Assembly (NCBI GenBank): GCA_947503775.1
Contig: CANNFE010000010.1
Coordinates: 1 to 64,000 of the forward strand
Direction: 5' to 3'
Source of the DNA: an uncultured Paracoccaceae bacterium
GTDB taxonomy: Bacteria > Pseudomonadota > Alphaproteobacteria > Rhodobacterales > Rhodobacteraceae
Length of the DNA: 64,000 nt
The translations under genes and the position numbers were made by a program. Positions 18,263-27,129 of the stretch are shown here, piece by piece; the stretch's first letter is position 1, and each line of letters starts with the position of its first letter. A model generated the notes under the pieces. The model saw only the letters and a list, made by a program, of their open reading frames with translations, did not search any database and had not been told where the DNA came from.

Positions 18263-19222
18263 ATGCGCCTTGCCTTTGTCTTTGCTCTGATCGCAACCCC
18301 GGCCTTGGCGGATGTGAATCGCGCTCTTGATGCGCATATCCTTCCCGGACACGCGCATCTTGTCGAAACGACGTCAGCGCTTGCTGCGGCGGCAGAAGAC
18401 GACTGTGCGCCCGAGACGCTGCAGGCGCCGTTTGGGTCGGCCTATGACGCTTGGCTTGGCGTTAGTCATATCCAGTTCGGCCCGATCGAGGATCGGGGGC
18501 TGTCGCTTGCGATGGCTTTTTGGCCCGATCCCAAGGATTCGACTGGCAAGGCGCTTGGCCGTCTTACGGAGGCAGAAGATCCGATCGTCGATGATGCCGA
18601 CGCGTTTGGGGAGGTGTCGGCGGCGGCGCAGGGGTTTACTGCGCTGGAGCGTCTTCTTTACGAGGAGCAGGCCAACCCGGATTATGCGTGCCGGTTGACC
18701 GTCGCCATCGCCCGCGGGCTTGCATCGATGTCGGACGAGCTTTCTACCGATTGGCAGGCTCATGCGGAGCTGATGCGCGGCGCGGGGGGGATTGAGCGCT
18801 ACCAGTCCGAGACTGAGGCGCAACGCGCGCTCTTTACCGCGCTGTTGACCGGGCTCGAGTTTTTGCACGATCAGCGCCTGGGCCGCCCCCTTGGCACATT
18901 CGACCGTCCTCGTCCGCTCAGAGCGGAGGCGCGGCGGTCGGAGCGGAGCCAGCGTCATGTCGAGCTGAGCCTGGCCGCACTTGAAGAACTGGCCCTTGCG
19001 ATGGCCGAGGGGCTGCCCGCGACCGAGGCGGCGTTTGCCGAAGCAAAAGAGCGGGCCGCTGCGCTCGATGATCCGGCGCTTGAGGGCGTGGCGGATCCGG
19101 CCTTGCGGTTCAAGGTCGAGGTCTTGCAACAATCCGTTCGGGCCGTCCAGGTTGCGGTCATCGAGGAGATCGGCACTCCGCTTGGCATTCAGGCGGGTTT
19201 TAATTCGCTGGATGGGGACTGA
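18263..19222 (+). CDS. second imelysin-family protein (COG3489-like)
   Basis: A 319-residue exported protein (signal peptide MRLAFVFALIATPALA) of the imelysin superfamily: WLGVSHIQFGPIEDRGLSLAMAFWPDPKDSTGKAL in the first half and FTALERLLYEE in place of the GxHxxE motif. It starts 1 base after the di-haem oxidoreductase stop and overlaps the DUF1513 start by one base, so the three genes are a tight operon. The usual His of the motif is missing (AAAQGFTALE), as in other COG3489 members. Presumed periplasmic iron-related binding protein. Confidence 0.9.
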   Translation: MRLAFVFALIATPALADVNRALDAHILPGHAHLVETTSALAAAAEDDCAPETLQAPFGSAYDAWLGVSHIQFGPIEDRGLSLAMAFWPDPKDSTGKALGRLTEAEDPIVDDADAFGEVSAAAQGFTALERLLYEEQANPDYACRLTVAIARGLASMSDELSTDWQAHAELMRGAGGIERYQSETEAQRALFTALLTGLEFLHDQRLGRPLGTFDRPRPLRAEARRSERSQRHVELSLAALEELALAMAEGLPATEAAFAEAKERAAALDDPALEGVADPALRFKVEVLQQSVRAVQVAVIEEIGTPLGIQAGFNSLDGD

Positions 19223-20274
19223 TGCTGTCGCGGCGCGGGTTCATCGCCGGGCTTGGCGCCTTGGCGGCACCGGCGGCGGGTTGGGCCTCTGCGGGGGATC
19301 CTGTCGCACTGAGCGGGGCGAAGCTGAGCGATGGGAGTTTCGCCCTTGTGGGGTTGCGCCTTGACGGCGGTCTGGCCTTTTCCGCCCCTCTTCCCGCGCG
19401 GGGCCATGCGGGGGCGGCGCATCCCGCGGTGGCCGAAGCCGTCGTCGTCGCGCGCCGCCCGGGGCGATTTGCGATGGTCGTCGACTGCGCACGCGGTGCC
19501 GTTCGGCAAGAGCTGACCGCGCCTCAGGGGCGGCATTTCTACGGTCATGCGGCCTTTTCCGAGGACGGGAGCCTCCTTCTTACGCCCGAGAATGAATATG
19601 CGACCGGTGCCGGTCGGATCGGGATCTGGGACCGGAGGCTGGGCTATCGGCGGATCGATGAGGTTTCATCGGGCGGTATCGGACCGCATGAAATCATTCG
19701 TCTCAAGGGCGATACGTTTACCGTTGCCAATGGCGGTATTCGCACGCATCCGAAGACGGGCCGTGAGAGGCTCAATCTGGACGATATGGAGCCCAACCTG
19801 ACGATCCTCGACGCTACGGGATCGATTGCGCATCAGGTGCCGTCCAATGCGGCGCGAAACTCGGTTCGTCATATCGCAGCCGATGAAGGTGGCCGGGTTG
19901 TCGTTGGATGCCAGTGGCAGGGCGATCCCTTTGATGCACCCGCCCTTGTCGCCATCTACGCGGCCGGCCGGTTGACCGATCTGGATATGGATCCAGGCCA
20001 CGCACGCGGTCTTGCGGCTTATATCGGGAGCGTTTGCGCGCACGGTCAGGGGGCCGCGGTCTCTGCGCCGCGCGGCGGACGTGTTGAGGTCTTGGGACCA
20101 GATGGGGGGCTCGTGGTATCGGCCCGGGCGCGCGATATCTGCGGCTTGTGCAGCGTCGCAGGGCGGACAATCGCGACGGATGGTCTTGGCCGGGTGTACC
20201 GGCTGGAGGATGGCGGTTTGAGCCGCCTTGCAAAGCACCCGGTGGCGTTTGACAACCACCTCATTGCGCTTTGA
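19222..20274 (+). CDS. DUF1513 beta-propeller-like exported protein
   Basis: A 350-residue protein with a twin-arginine-like signal (MLSRRGFIAGLGALAAPAAGWASA), matching DUF1513/COG3490: RGHAGAAHPAVAEAVVVARRPG, FYGHAAFSEDGSLLLTPENEY, GRIGIWDRR, GIGPHEI, VANGGIRTHPKTGRERLNLDDMEPNL. The repeated strands suggest a beta-propeller folded before Tat export, possibly with a bound cofactor. Last gene of the iron cluster, overlapping the imelysin gene by one base. The molecular role is unknown. Confidence 0.92.
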   Translation: MLSRRGFIAGLGALAAPAAGWASAGDPVALSGAKLSDGSFALVGLRLDGGLAFSAPLPARGHAGAAHPAVAEAVVVARRPGRFAMVVDCARGAVRQELTAPQGRHFYGHAAFSEDGSLLLTPENEYATGAGRIGIWDRRLGYRRIDEVSSGGIGPHEIIRLKGDTFTVANGGIRTHPKTGRERLNLDDMEPNLTILDATGSIAHQVPSNAARNSVRHIAADEGGRVVVGCQWQGDPFDAPALVAIYAAGRLTDLDMDPGHARGLAAYIGSVCAHGQGAAVSAPRGGRVEVLGPDGGLVVSARARDICGLCSVAGRTIATDGLGRVYRLEDGGLSRLAKHPVAFDNHLIAL

Positions 20275-20567
20275 CGCGGTGCGACTGGCGCTTTTGGCAA
20301 CCCCCTTGGTGTTTGCCGTGCATGCGGCACATCAAGGCAGCGAGCGCCTTTGTCTTTGACGTTTTTCATGGGCCAAGACGATCGGCGTTTTATGGCCGAA
20401 AGGCCCGCTGATAAGTCTAGTGTCTTGACTATTCTTGATCGATCTATCAGAGCTTTCCACGCTTTTTAGTTGGGTTACGATGGGTGCGAAATTTTAAAGG
20501 CTGATTTTGGAATTTAGGCATCAGTCATTCTGACTTTATTATTAGTTATACATTTTGGAGATATTTT
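20275..20567. other. AT-rich intergenic stretch before the autotransporter
   Basis: No gene. A weak hairpin (AAGGC at 20334-20338 with GCCTT at 20346-20350, followed by TGTCTTT) may terminate the DUF1513 operon. From about 20400 onward the DNA becomes clearly AT-richer than the preceding genes, marking a compositional boundary. Confidence 0.45.
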
Positions 20568-23057
20568 TTGAACTATAGTTATTTTCCGATCAGATCGTCA
20601 TTTTTCTTTATCTCCGCAGCTATTGCCCCGAATGCCTTAGTCGCTCAAGACTTTACCTGGGATGTCACGCCGGATGCCGCGGTTGTCGGAGGATCCGGGA
20701 TTCTGGATCAAGGCGAGAGCACGAATTTTCAATCCCCGGATGGGCAGCCGAACCAAACCTTTTCGGGTGATGCCGGTATTGCATTTACGGCGCTTGGGCG
20801 GGATGGGAATGTCGTAACTGTTGAAGGCGTTGTTTCCATTACGGGCCTTCGTTTTGATGTGGATGGTTACACATTGACTGCCGGAGGGGACGGTCCGTCT
20901 CGGGGGGCGGGTGGTCCAGCTTTTGTTTTTGGAGAGGATACGGCGGATATCGTTTTGAATAACGGATCTGGCGCCATGATCGATGTCGGTATGGTCGGCC
21001 AACTGGACGTGTCCGGGGACGGCCAGCTGGAGCTTTCAGGCGATCAGTCGGGGATCTCCAGAATGCAGGTTCAATCGGATACGACGCTCCTGTTTTCAGG
21101 GCAGGGTGTGGATGATCTTGTGAACTTTGGCACGACGATCAATTCCGGGCGCATCGGCGATCTGACCAATTTCGGAACGTTCACGAATCTTGAGGACGCC
21201 GAAATAGAGGGCGACGCCGTCAACCAGGGTGGCACGATGAACCTTGCAGGCACCGTTGGCGGTATTCTGTCCAATGACGGCGGTCAAATCGATGCATATG
21301 CCGATCTGACCGTTGGGAGTGACCTTGTGAATACGTCTGGTCTGGTTGTGATCTCTGATGGCGAAACAGAAGTCGTCGGCCTTGTCATCAATGAGGACGA
21401 GTTCGTCATTGAAACGTCAGGCGCTCTGTCGTCGGATGTTGTGAACGACGCGAGCGGTTCTCTTCTCGTCGACGGGCTTCTGAATGGCAGCATAGAAAGC
21501 GGCGGGGATCTTGATATCTCTGGCGCTGTATCGGGGGATGCCCTTCTGGATCAAGGCTCTGTCACGACACTTTTGGGTACGATCGGCGGTGACGTCGAGA
21601 ATGACGGGCTTCTCACGGCGGGAGGCGGTGCGTCGATTGGCGGAGATCTTGTCAACACGAGCGATGTCACTCTGGCGGGCAATCGGGCAGGCGACCGTCT
21701 TGCCGTGGGCGGCGATGTCTCGGGCGGTGGGAACTATGCGCTCGATCTGGATCTGAGCGGTTCGGGAACTGGCGACAGGGTGGTCGTGGGCGGAGCAACC
21801 GAAGGGGCCGTCAATCTGTCCTTCAATATCGTGAACCAGCCGGACACGGCCGGCGCGCAGAGCATCCTGGTTTTCGACGTGAACGAAACCGAAGCGAACG
21901 ATTTTACGTTCACGGCCTCCGGTCTTCCGCCAAGCAATGCGACCAGCGTCTATTCTATGTTTCAGGATGGAGAAAATGGCGACCTCTTCGTTCTAGGTCA
22001 GGTCAATCCCGGGATAACATCCGTGGCGTCGAATATCGTCCTGACGCAATCCCTTATCGGCGCGATCGTGAACCGCCCGACAAGTCCCTTTGTCGCCGGG
22101 CTGGCCTATGAGGATCCGGATCCGTGCGGCGCCGGTCTGTGGACCCGCGTTCAAACGGGTGAAGCCGACGCCGAACCCGGGTCATCAAACGGCGTCAGTC
22201 AGATCCAGAGCACCGTGAACGCCGATTATGTCGGCTATCAGGCCGGCGGGGATTTCGCGTGTTTTCGAAGCCCGGACGGATGGGACCTCGCCTTTGGCAT
22301 GATCGGCGGGATCAATACCGGCCAGATCGAGCAGCCTGTTTTCGAGATCGATCCGATGGATCCCGCGACCACCAGCAGCACGCTAGCCAGTGTCACGACA
22401 ACCGATTTTTCGCAGAGCTATATCGGGCTTTATGGGACGGCCAGCTCTGGCCGCCTGTCAGCCGATCTGCAGTTCCGGCTAGAGCAGACGGATTTCGATA
22501 TCACGAACGAAGGTGTTGGCGGCCGCGACGGGATCGGGATCGAGGACGGGACCCTGACGACGGATGCCCGCACGCTAAGCGGCGCGGTGAACTACGCCTT
22601 CCCGATCGGAGAGACCGCTTTCGCCGTCATTCCGACCGCCGGGCTGGCTATCACGCGGGGGACATCCGGCCGTGTGGATTTTGACGACGGCTCCAGGCTG
22701 GATATCGGCGATTTCAGGAGTGAGGTCGGATTTGCGGGCCTCACCGGATCATGGAGCCGGATCGACGAGGACGGAGAAGGGATCTTTCGGGCCTTCGTGA
22801 CCTCAACCTATTACAGCGACTTTTCCGATCCGATCACGTCGCGCTTTACGTCATCGACGGGTGAGACGACGAAAGTGAAGAACGAAACGCTCGGCTCATA
22901 TGGTGAGTTGAGCGTCGGTGCGAGCTATCTTCGGCTGGCGCCGACCGACAGCTTCGGCGGGGTAAAGCAATATGTGGGCAGCGTGAGAGCGGATGCGCGT
23001 TTCGGCGATCAGATCGATAGCTGGGGTCTAACGGCTCAGTTCCGCGCTCAGTTTTGA
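20568..23057 (+). CDS. classical (type Va) autotransporter
   Basis: An 829-residue secreted protein. The frame opens with TTG at 20568, 8 bases after TTGGAGAT, giving a signal peptide (PIRSSFFFISAAIAPNALVAQ). Residues about 30-480 are a repetitive Gly/Asn/Asp-rich passenger (IGGDVENDGLLTAGGG, GDLVNTSDVTLAG, FGTFTNLEDAEIEGDAVNQGG) expected to form a beta-helix. The last about 280 residues form the outer-membrane barrel, ending in alternating residues and a terminal Phe (LTAQFRAQF), the BAM recognition signal. The passenger is threaded through the barrel to the cell surface; adhesion or biofilm roles are common. No protease motif was seen. Base composition is lower in GC than flanking metabolic genes. 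Confidence 0.88.
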   Translation: MNYSYFPIRSSFFFISAAIAPNALVAQDFTWDVTPDAAVVGGSGILDQGESTNFQSPDGQPNQTFSGDAGIAFTALGRDGNVVTVEGVVSITGLRFDVDGYTLTAGGDGPSRGAGGPAFVFGEDTADIVLNNGSGAMIDVGMVGQLDVSGDGQLELSGDQSGISRMQVQSDTTLLFSGQGVDDLVNFGTTINSGRIGDLTNFGTFTNLEDAEIEGDAVNQGGTMNLAGTVGGILSNDGGQIDAYADLTVGSDLVNTSGLVVISDGETEVVGLVINEDEFVIETSGALSSDVVNDASGSLLVDGLLNGSIESGGDLDISGAVSGDALLDQGSVTTLLGTIGGDVENDGLLTAGGGASIGGDLVNTSDVTLAGNRAGDRLAVGGDVSGGGNYALDLDLSGSGTGDRVVVGGATEGAVNLSFNIVNQPDTAGAQSILVFDVNETEANDFTFTASGLPPSNATSVYSMFQDGENGDLFVLGQVNPGITSVASNIVLTQSLIGAIVNRPTSPFVAGLAYEDPDPCGAGLWTRVQTGEADAEPGSSNGVSQIQSTVNADYVGYQAGGDFACFRSPDGWDLAFGMIGGINTGQIEQPVFEIDPMDPATTSSTLASVTTTDFSQSYIGLYGTASSGRLSADLQFRLEQTDFDITNEGVGGRDGIGIEDGTLTTDARTLSGAVNYAFPIGETAFAVIPTAGLAITRGTSGRVDFDDGSRLDIGDFRSEVGFAGLTGSWSRIDEDGEGIFRAFVTSTYYSDFSDPITSRFTSSTGETTKVKNETLGSYGELSVGASYLRLAPTDSFGGVKQYVGSVRADARFGDQIDSWGLTAQFRAQF

Positions 23058-23145
23058 GGCGGCTTGTCGGGGCGCATTAGAGAGCTTTGCGTTCGGATGT
23101 TGGTTTTATTGGGAAAGCCCGAGGCATTCGAGTGTTAATGAGAGC

Positions 23146-23162
23146 GCCGCAGAGACTGCGGC
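23146..23162 (+). terminator. possible hairpin downstream of the autotransporter
   Basis: GCCGCAG pairs with CTGCGGC around AGA. No U run follows, so termination would be inefficient or factor-dependent. Confidence 0.4.
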
Positions 23163-23218
23163 AGTCGTGTCTGTATAAATTGGGGCGCCGCGCGTCTTGG
23201 CAGGGGCGGTTCAGGGGC

Positions 23219-23371
23219 TCAATGGTCTGGAAAGACAAGTCGTATAAGAAGGAGTAGAAACGCTCCGCTCAGGATGGACATTCCAAGCCACGAGATCACT
23301 CGTGAGCCCGTTGCCATCAGCAGAAAATCAAAAAAGGTCGTCCCTAGCAAAGCTAGGCCGATCAGGAGCAC
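23219..23371 (-). CDS. candidate 50-residue membrane protein
   Basis: In the 425-base gap after the autotransporter, the minus strand has a short frame from GTG at 23371, with AGGTGA about 12 bases upstream. It would encode two hydrophobic segments (VLLIGLALLGTTFFDFLLMA and WLGMSILSGAFLLLLIRLVF) joined by a short polar loop, a typical small two-helix membrane protein. It lies 110 bases downstream of the Tad-type genes on the same strand. No family recognised; chance hydrophobic reading is possible. Confidence 0.35.
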   Translation of the reverse strand: MLLIGLALLGTTFFDFLLMATGSRVISWLGMSILSGAFLLLLIRLVFPDH

Positions 23372-23482
23372 TGGCCAAAAACATCACCTGCCCGATCACG
23401 GAGTTGATTGATCACTCATCGCTGAATAACGAACGGTTCTCACGTGCGGCAAGATCCTAGAAAGCTCTTGCTGCCTGCCTGA

Positions 23483-24076
23483 TCACAAAATCGGATCGTC
23501 ATCCCCGACTGTCCCGTCACCGGCCGGCGGCTCTGGGCATGTCTCAAAGCAGATACGACCTGACCGAGGGCGTGTTGTCACAAACTCGTTTAGATCAAAG
23601 GCCGGCAAACCCATGTTGAAGAAAGGAATGAAGTCGGACTTGGTCTGTACGAGGATAATCGTATCGCCATCGGACATGATGGGGAGCCGGTCCGAGATAA
23701 GGGTATCGCCGACCGCGCCTTCTGAAAGAGCAGTGCCACCCCCACGGGCTTCGGACCATTCAACAACGTACTGCGTGTTCTCTAAGTCATATGTAATGCT
23801 GGAAATCGCCAGATTGGGGGTTGTCCGGGGGCGTGTCAGCGTTTGCTGAAGGCGATACATGCCATCTATATAAGCATCATCAACAGGGTCCACCTCACGA
23901 CTGACGATATCTCCAATCGTGTCAGCCATTCGGATATTCAAGGTCCGTTCGCGATAGGCATCAAAAAAGATATAGCAGGCGAGAAAACCCCAAGCGAGGA
24001 GCGGGAACATCATGGCAATCTCAATGGATTGCCCTCCATCTTCATCATGTCGAAATTGTTTGAGATTCTGTTTCAT
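23483..24076 (-). CDS. TadE/TadF-type minor pilin-like protein
   Basis: A 197-residue protein with a short basic N-terminus, then a type IV pilin-like sequence (FRHDEDGGQSIEIAMMFPLLAWGFLACYIFFDAY): the Glu within the hydrophobic helix and the preceding GG are features of Tad pseudopilins processed by TadV. The rest is a periplasmic domain with Cys near the end (GRICFETCPE). It is the last of three similar genes on this strand, starting 1 base after its upstream neighbour ends. Expected to be a minor subunit of a Flp/Tad pilus or of a related secretion system; no tadZABC or flp gene is in the window. Confidence 0.82.
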   Translation of the reverse strand: MKQNLKQFRHDEDGGQSIEIAMMFPLLAWGFLACYIFFDAYRERTLNIRMADTIGDIVSREVDPVDDAYIDGMYRLQQTLTRPRTTPNLAISSITYDLENTQYVVEWSEARGGGTALSEGAVGDTLISDRLPIMSDGDTIILVQTKSDFIPFFNMGLPAFDLNEFVTTRPRSGRICFETCPEPPAGDGTVGDDDPIL

Positions 24077-24077
24077 G

Positions 24078-24638
24078 TCAGGACGGCTCTATTGCGAAGG
24101 CTGCGAGAGAGACGAGAGCGTAAGACCCGCCGCTAACCTTGGGAATTGATTTTCCAAACCCCGTGGTCGGAAAAAAGGGATCGAACAAGGCACAGACCCT
24201 CAGCACCATAAGCTGATTTGGGTCGCCGGCCTGAACTTCATCTGCCGGTTGAACAGGATCATCAAGGTTAAGACATTTCGTTGCTGCTGGAATACTCGAA
24301 GCCGTAAAATTCCGAGCGTCGAGGCTCAGCATTTCGACGCGCACCGACCTGTCGCATTTCGGTATCATCAAGGAATTCCGACAGACTGTAGTTCGGATCC
24401 CCTCTGCGTTAACTGGCGCTTGATTAAGACGGATTGATCGAACAGTCAGGTCAAGCCCTCGCTCGAGAACAACATGTCGTATCGAATAAACACCGACTTC
24501 GACCGTTGCGAGAAAAAGGAACATCACCGTCGGAAAAAAGATGATGAACTCAATTGTCTGGTTGCCGCCCTCATCCTTGAAGAAGCGTGATGCCGCATTT
24601 GACATCTTCTGAATAAGTGTCGCGCAGCGACCAATCAT
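24078..24638 (-). CDS. TadE-type pseudopilin-like protein
   Basis: A 186-residue protein with N-terminal FFKDEGGNQTIEFIIFFPTVMFLFLATVEVGVYSIRHVVLERGLDLTVR, the classic TadE pattern (GG before a hydrophobic helix holding a Glu). The remaining domain has paired cysteines (TTVCRNSLMIPKCDR, KCLN, RVCAL). It overlaps the upstream TadG-like gene by 4 bases, so expression is coupled. Likely membrane-anchored minor component of the Tad pilus apparatus. Confidence 0.85.
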   Translation of the reverse strand: MIGRCATLIQKMSNAASRFFKDEGGNQTIEFIIFFPTVMFLFLATVEVGVYSIRHVVLERGLDLTVRSIRLNQAPVNAEGIRTTVCRNSLMIPKCDRSVRVEMLSLDARNFTASSIPAATKCLNLDDPVQPADEVQAGDPNQLMVLRVCALFDPFFPTTGFGKSIPKVSGGSYALVSLAAFAIEPS

Positions 24639-26662
24639 TGGGTCAACCTCAACTCACTAATGTCGAGCGCAATCTCCGCGAAAGCGGCGACAATCTTATC
24701 CGTTGTCGTATTCTTAAAATACTCTTCGCCAGGCGTGGCGCAGTCTCTCATAAGTTTTACAGCTGCTTCGTCGTCTGAAAGATTCATGGCGACACTGTAG
24801 ATGGTTACACTGCGCTCATTAGTGTCGTCTTTCTCAAGACCGTCCGGAGTATAGCCCTTAGCGATATTGCAGAGCCTGATCATCCGGGTTGATGCGTTCG
24901 TGTTGTCCTTTGCGTCAGCCCAGAGAGTTTCATATATTCCCCACTCGGCGCCAGAGAACCATCCTGCGCCACGTACCGGCTGCAAAACCTGACGTCTGAG
25001 ATCGGGCAGCGTAAAGAGGTCGAACAATTCTGGATGAGTGAGCTGATTCAGCGCCGCCGGCACGACGGGATCGACAAGATCATCTCCAAGGAGATATGTC
25101 CAATCCGCACGTTTTGCCCAGAGCTCTTTGTCGTTCTCTTGTTGGTCCATTGTTCTGATATCTGTGAAATCAGTTCTGGGAAGTGAGTCAATCACCGCCT
25201 GCATAGCGTCTTCATCGAAATGCTGACTTTCCGGTATGTAAGGCCATGGCGCGCGAGCGGCCGGGGAGTCGGGCCAGTCCATATACCTTTCTTCATCGAT
25301 CCAATACCAGCGATTGCCCGGAAGTGCGTCATTCTGATTACCGGTCGCTACGCGCGTCATAGGAGCGACCGCTCCTGTTCTTTGTCTGATTTCGCCGCGA
25401 AGCAGTAGTGAGCTTCTGCTCTCGGTCCCATCATAGAAGACGTTTGAAGAGCGGTTGCGAAATTCTTCTCTCGGCGGAACGACCCAGTTCATCATCCCGT
25501 CCGTCATTAGAACGAGTATCTTTCGGGTTGTCGCCTCGGTCCGATCGAAATCAAGAGGACGATTTGCGGCGAGTGTTTCGACAATTCCTTCGCCGCGAAG
25601 GTTTGCATTGACGTCCCTGCTGCTGGGATCGAGGAGGGCGAGCCCCCATTTTAAACCGATATCGATGCTGGTCGATCCATCAGCTGTCAGGTTGCGAATG
25701 TGCTGTACTAGCGGGCTTGTGTTGCCAGACTGGGTCTGGAACGCCAGAATTGAGTTATCCTCCACATTCGTCGCTGCGTTTACCTCTGAAAGCCTGCGGC
25801 AGCGAGGACGCTCTATTTGCTCTTCGCCATTCGCCGCGTAATCTGCGTTTTCGTGCGTCTCGTATCTATTGCTATCACGATTGTCGTAGTGGGGGTACTG
25901 TTCCAAAAGCAGGGTTGTACTGAGTGCCGTCGTTGTGAACGCGGAGTTTTCAAACTCGACGCAATTCGAAAATGGATGATCGGTCGCTTCGTTTACATTG
26001 TAGAATGACAACATGTCCTCGCCGGCGCTAACCGTCGCGGAGTAAGGTATGATCGAAATGGTCTTGAGCGACGAGGTGTCATCGTCTTGAACATCAGGAA
26101 TAAGAATATTCACGAAGCCTTCTGCCGCCTCGCGAAGTTTTTCTATCCGTCCGTTTCGACCCATTGAACCTGATATATCAAGCACCAGAGAGACTTCGAC
26201 ATGAGGTGTGCTTTCGTCTGCCTTTGCGGCCGCGGCCGCGGCAAGTTGATTGATCCCGATGAACTGCATCAACACGGTATCAAGGTTTATGATGCCAGTG
26301 ACTTTCGCCGATCTTTCACGACCATTGTCCACAACAACGATCTGTTCGTCAGGCACATATCCTTTGACGCCTGACTTAACGAGATAGTCGGTGATAACCT
26401 CTTTCTGATCGAGTGTCTGATCCAGCGCAGCTCCGGCGAGCACGGCGCGGTCGATGGATGTCTGAAGGCGCGCGCGTTCTGATTCGAGACGCATGAAGTC
26501 TACGGCGAGGCTTCCGGCCATGATCATCATGATGAAGATGAAAAGGCTGAAGATCATCATGCCGCCAGATTCATCTTTGTGGAACCGATGAATGGAAGGC
26601 ATCCGTGTCGTCGATCGGGCAAAGATCGAGGTCACGCTCTTCTTGAAGCGCGCAGAATCCAT
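24635..26662 (-). CDS. TadG-like protein with von Willebrand factor A domain
   Basis: A 675-residue protein: N-terminal pilin-like hydrophobic segment after DESGG (MMIFSLFIFIMMIMAGSLAVDFMRLE, residues 32-60), then a TadG-type region, then a VWA domain starting near residue 153 with an intact MIDAS motif (VLDISGSMG...) and a late ILVLMTDGMMNW. The C-terminus has DCATPGEEYFKNTT and ends in the usual FAEIALDISELRLTQ. Such proteins anchor or organise Tad pili at the cell surface. First gene of the three-gene Tad-type unit. GC content is visibly lower than in most of the window. Confidence 0.88.
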   Translation of the reverse strand: MDSARFKKSVTSIFARSTTRMPSIHRFHKDESGGMMIFSLFIFIMMIMAGSLAVDFMRLESERARLQTSIDRAVLAGAALDQTLDQKEVITDYLVKSGVKGYVPDEQIVVVDNGRERSAKVTGIINLDTVLMQFIGINQLAAAAAAKADESTPHVEVSLVLDISGSMGRNGRIEKLREAAEGFVNILIPDVQDDDTSSLKTISIIPYSATVSAGEDMLSFYNVNEATDHPFSNCVEFENSAFTTTALSTTLLLEQYPHYDNRDSNRYETHENADYAANGEEQIERPRCRRLSEVNAATNVEDNSILAFQTQSGNTSPLVQHIRNLTADGSTSIDIGLKWGLALLDPSSRDVNANLRGEGIVETLAANRPLDFDRTEATTRKILVLMTDGMMNWVVPPREEFRNRSSNVFYDGTESRSSLLLRGEIRQRTGAVAPMTRVATGNQNDALPGNRWYWIDEERYMDWPDSPAARAPWPYIPESQHFDEDAMQAVIDSLPRTDFTDIRTMDQQENDKELWAKRADWTYLLGDDLVDPVVPAALNQLTHPELFDLFTLPDLRRQVLQPVRGAGWFSGAEWGIYETLWADAKDNTNASTRMIRLCNIAKGYTPDGLEKDDTNERSVTIYSVAMNLSDDEAAVKLMRDCATPGEEYFKNTTTDKIVAAFAEIALDISELRLTQ

Positions 26663-27129
26663 AATGTTACCTTTCGTCCGCTCGGCAGAAGAGCGGGCTA
26701 GACATCCAGAGTGGTGCTACATCTCTTAACAGTTTCTTAGTCAAACAGCATGAGTAAATTTGGTCCGATCTTGTCGAAAGCCCGGTGGTATTGTGGATTT
26801 GCCATCACAATCATCGCCTTCCCCGAAAACTGTCCACAAATGTAAAACAATTCAACGGATTAGAGATGCGTTTGAACGTGCCTGCGAATCGAGCGAGAGA
26901 CCTCCGGAGCGCACCGTTGGATCGGTTCGGAAGGGCTCATCCCTCTTGTTTTTAAGGGGCTATGCGGTCTACTTGAGCGGCGTCGCAGACGCTTTGCTGA
27001 GAAAGGGTGGCGCCGGACCTGTGGCTTGAGAGTCGCAGCATCTGATTTCTCCAACAATGGCGGGATGATGACGGCGATTTACGCGTCCTTGTTGGTTGAA
27101 TTGTAGATGCCGAAGGGGGGATATGCGGC
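26663..27129. other. gene-free stretch between Tad-type genes and egtD
   Basis: About 467 bases. Short frames on both strands (an 89-codon plus frame at 26760, a 65-codon minus frame at 26860) overlap each other and have neither convincing ribosome sites nor family motifs. It should contain the promoter of the TadG-like gene. The AT-richer composition ends around here. Confidence 0.5.

Noticed and set aside
26760-27057. Two overlapping small frames on opposite strands in the gap before egtD
   Set aside because: They overlap each other, lack good ribosome sites and show no family motif. Most likely non-coding.
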